Virus record (IMG/VR): IMGVR_UViG_3300042308_000214
Span: 1-39,948 of that record
DNA length: 39,948 nt
Strand: one strand, 5' to 3'
From: a virus
Below the pieces are notes generated by a model that saw only the letters and a list, made by a program, of their open reading frames with translations, did no database searches and had not been told where the DNA came from. The translations under genes were made by a program, and so were the position numbers. Position 1 is the first letter of the stretch, and each line of letters begins with the position of its first letter. Positions 39,867-39,948 of the stretch are shown here, piece by piece.

Positions 39867-39948
39867 TCAATCCTTCACGTTATCAATGCTGACGATCAGC
39901 ATGTTCTGAGCCGCCAGTCTCGCAATTATTGCCCTGGCGTTTGCATCT
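39867..39948 (-). CDS. 3' end of a gene running off the window
   Basis: Twenty-six codons before a TGA: ANARAIIARLAAQNMLIVSI then DNVKD. Only the C-terminal end is visible, so no function can be given. The 42-base gap to the next gene (39825-39866) holds only the SD of that gene. Confidence 0.45.
   Translation of the reverse strand, partial: DANARAIIARLAAQNMLIVSIDNVKD

Noticed and set aside
1-39948. CRISPR array, integrase, att sites, insertion sequences
   Set aside because: No regular spaced repeats, recombinase motifs or terminal inverted repeats were seen.

Overview
This window is a stretch of a tailed double-stranded DNA phage (Caudoviricetes) or a complete-looking prophage. It carries a large terminase, a Mu-like maturation protease, a major capsid protein, a DUF1320-type connector, a tail tube, a frameshifted tail chaperone, a tape measure, a DUF935-type portal, fibres and lysis-type membrane proteins. 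A tube gene, a G/GT-type chaperone and a tape measure without a recognisable sheath point to a long non-contractile tail (siphovirus-like). The host cannot be proved from sequence. Secreted thioredoxin-like and Cys-rich proteins would suit a planctomycete or other aquatic bacterium, but that is only a guess. No integrase, tRNA, rRNA or CRISPR array was seen, and no gene-free stretch exceeds about 300 bases.

Layout. Positions 1-3829 (+ strand) hold accessory genes: a papain-like protease (cut by the window edge), a Zn-finger protein, a MazG-like pyrophosphohydrolase, a secreted thioredoxin-like protein, membrane proteins and small unknowns. They meet the rest of the genome at two abutting convergent stop codons (3829/3830). 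Everything else is on the - strand and reads right to left. First come small genes and the terminase (39948-37546), then a KTSC-domain protein, a Zn protein and two regulator-like genes with long related leaders (37542-34518). A terminator and promoter (34354-34448) precede the head module: protease with nested scaffold, decoration protein and major capsid protein (34300-31186). A second terminator precedes connector, tail tube, chaperone, tape measure and tail-tip genes (31022-21747). Next come a glycosyltransferase-methyltransferase fusion, a very large portal fusion and a 1297-aa polyvalent protein (21747-12236), decoration and fibre genes with a sulfotransferase (12193-7389), and a terminator. 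A holin-like protein, an HTH protein, a metallophosphoesterase, a trypsin-like protease, a DUF4406-DUF5664 nucleotide-metabolism fusion and a Zn-peptidase follow (7261-3830).

The most striking system is the pair of giant adjacent proteins at 12236-19871. The portal (DUF935 family, about 490 residues) continues into an HPR...GQF processing-like motif, a sigma-70-like region 2/region 4 module and a C-terminal inorganic-pyrophosphatase-like domain typical of phage polyvalent proteins. The next gene has three more HPR/GQF motifs, an ADP-ribosyltransferase-like domain, a hydrophobic segment and several QxxLF motifs. This suggests that portal-linked effector domains, including a sigma-like factor, are made as a polyprotein, packaged, and perhaps delivered with the DNA. 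The portal also lies about 18 kb from the terminase, downstream of the tail genes, which is not the usual order.

Expression signals are unusual too. Five uncoupled start codons have the Shine-Dalgarno AGGA displayed in the loop of a small hairpin whose stem differs each time. Most other structural genes are chained by 1-4 base stop/start overlaps. An exact 17-base palindrome occurs three times. Two neighbouring genes share a long leader motif. A nine-A slippery run marks a programmed -1 frameshift in the tail chaperone, and an in-frame start makes a scaffold inside the protease gene.
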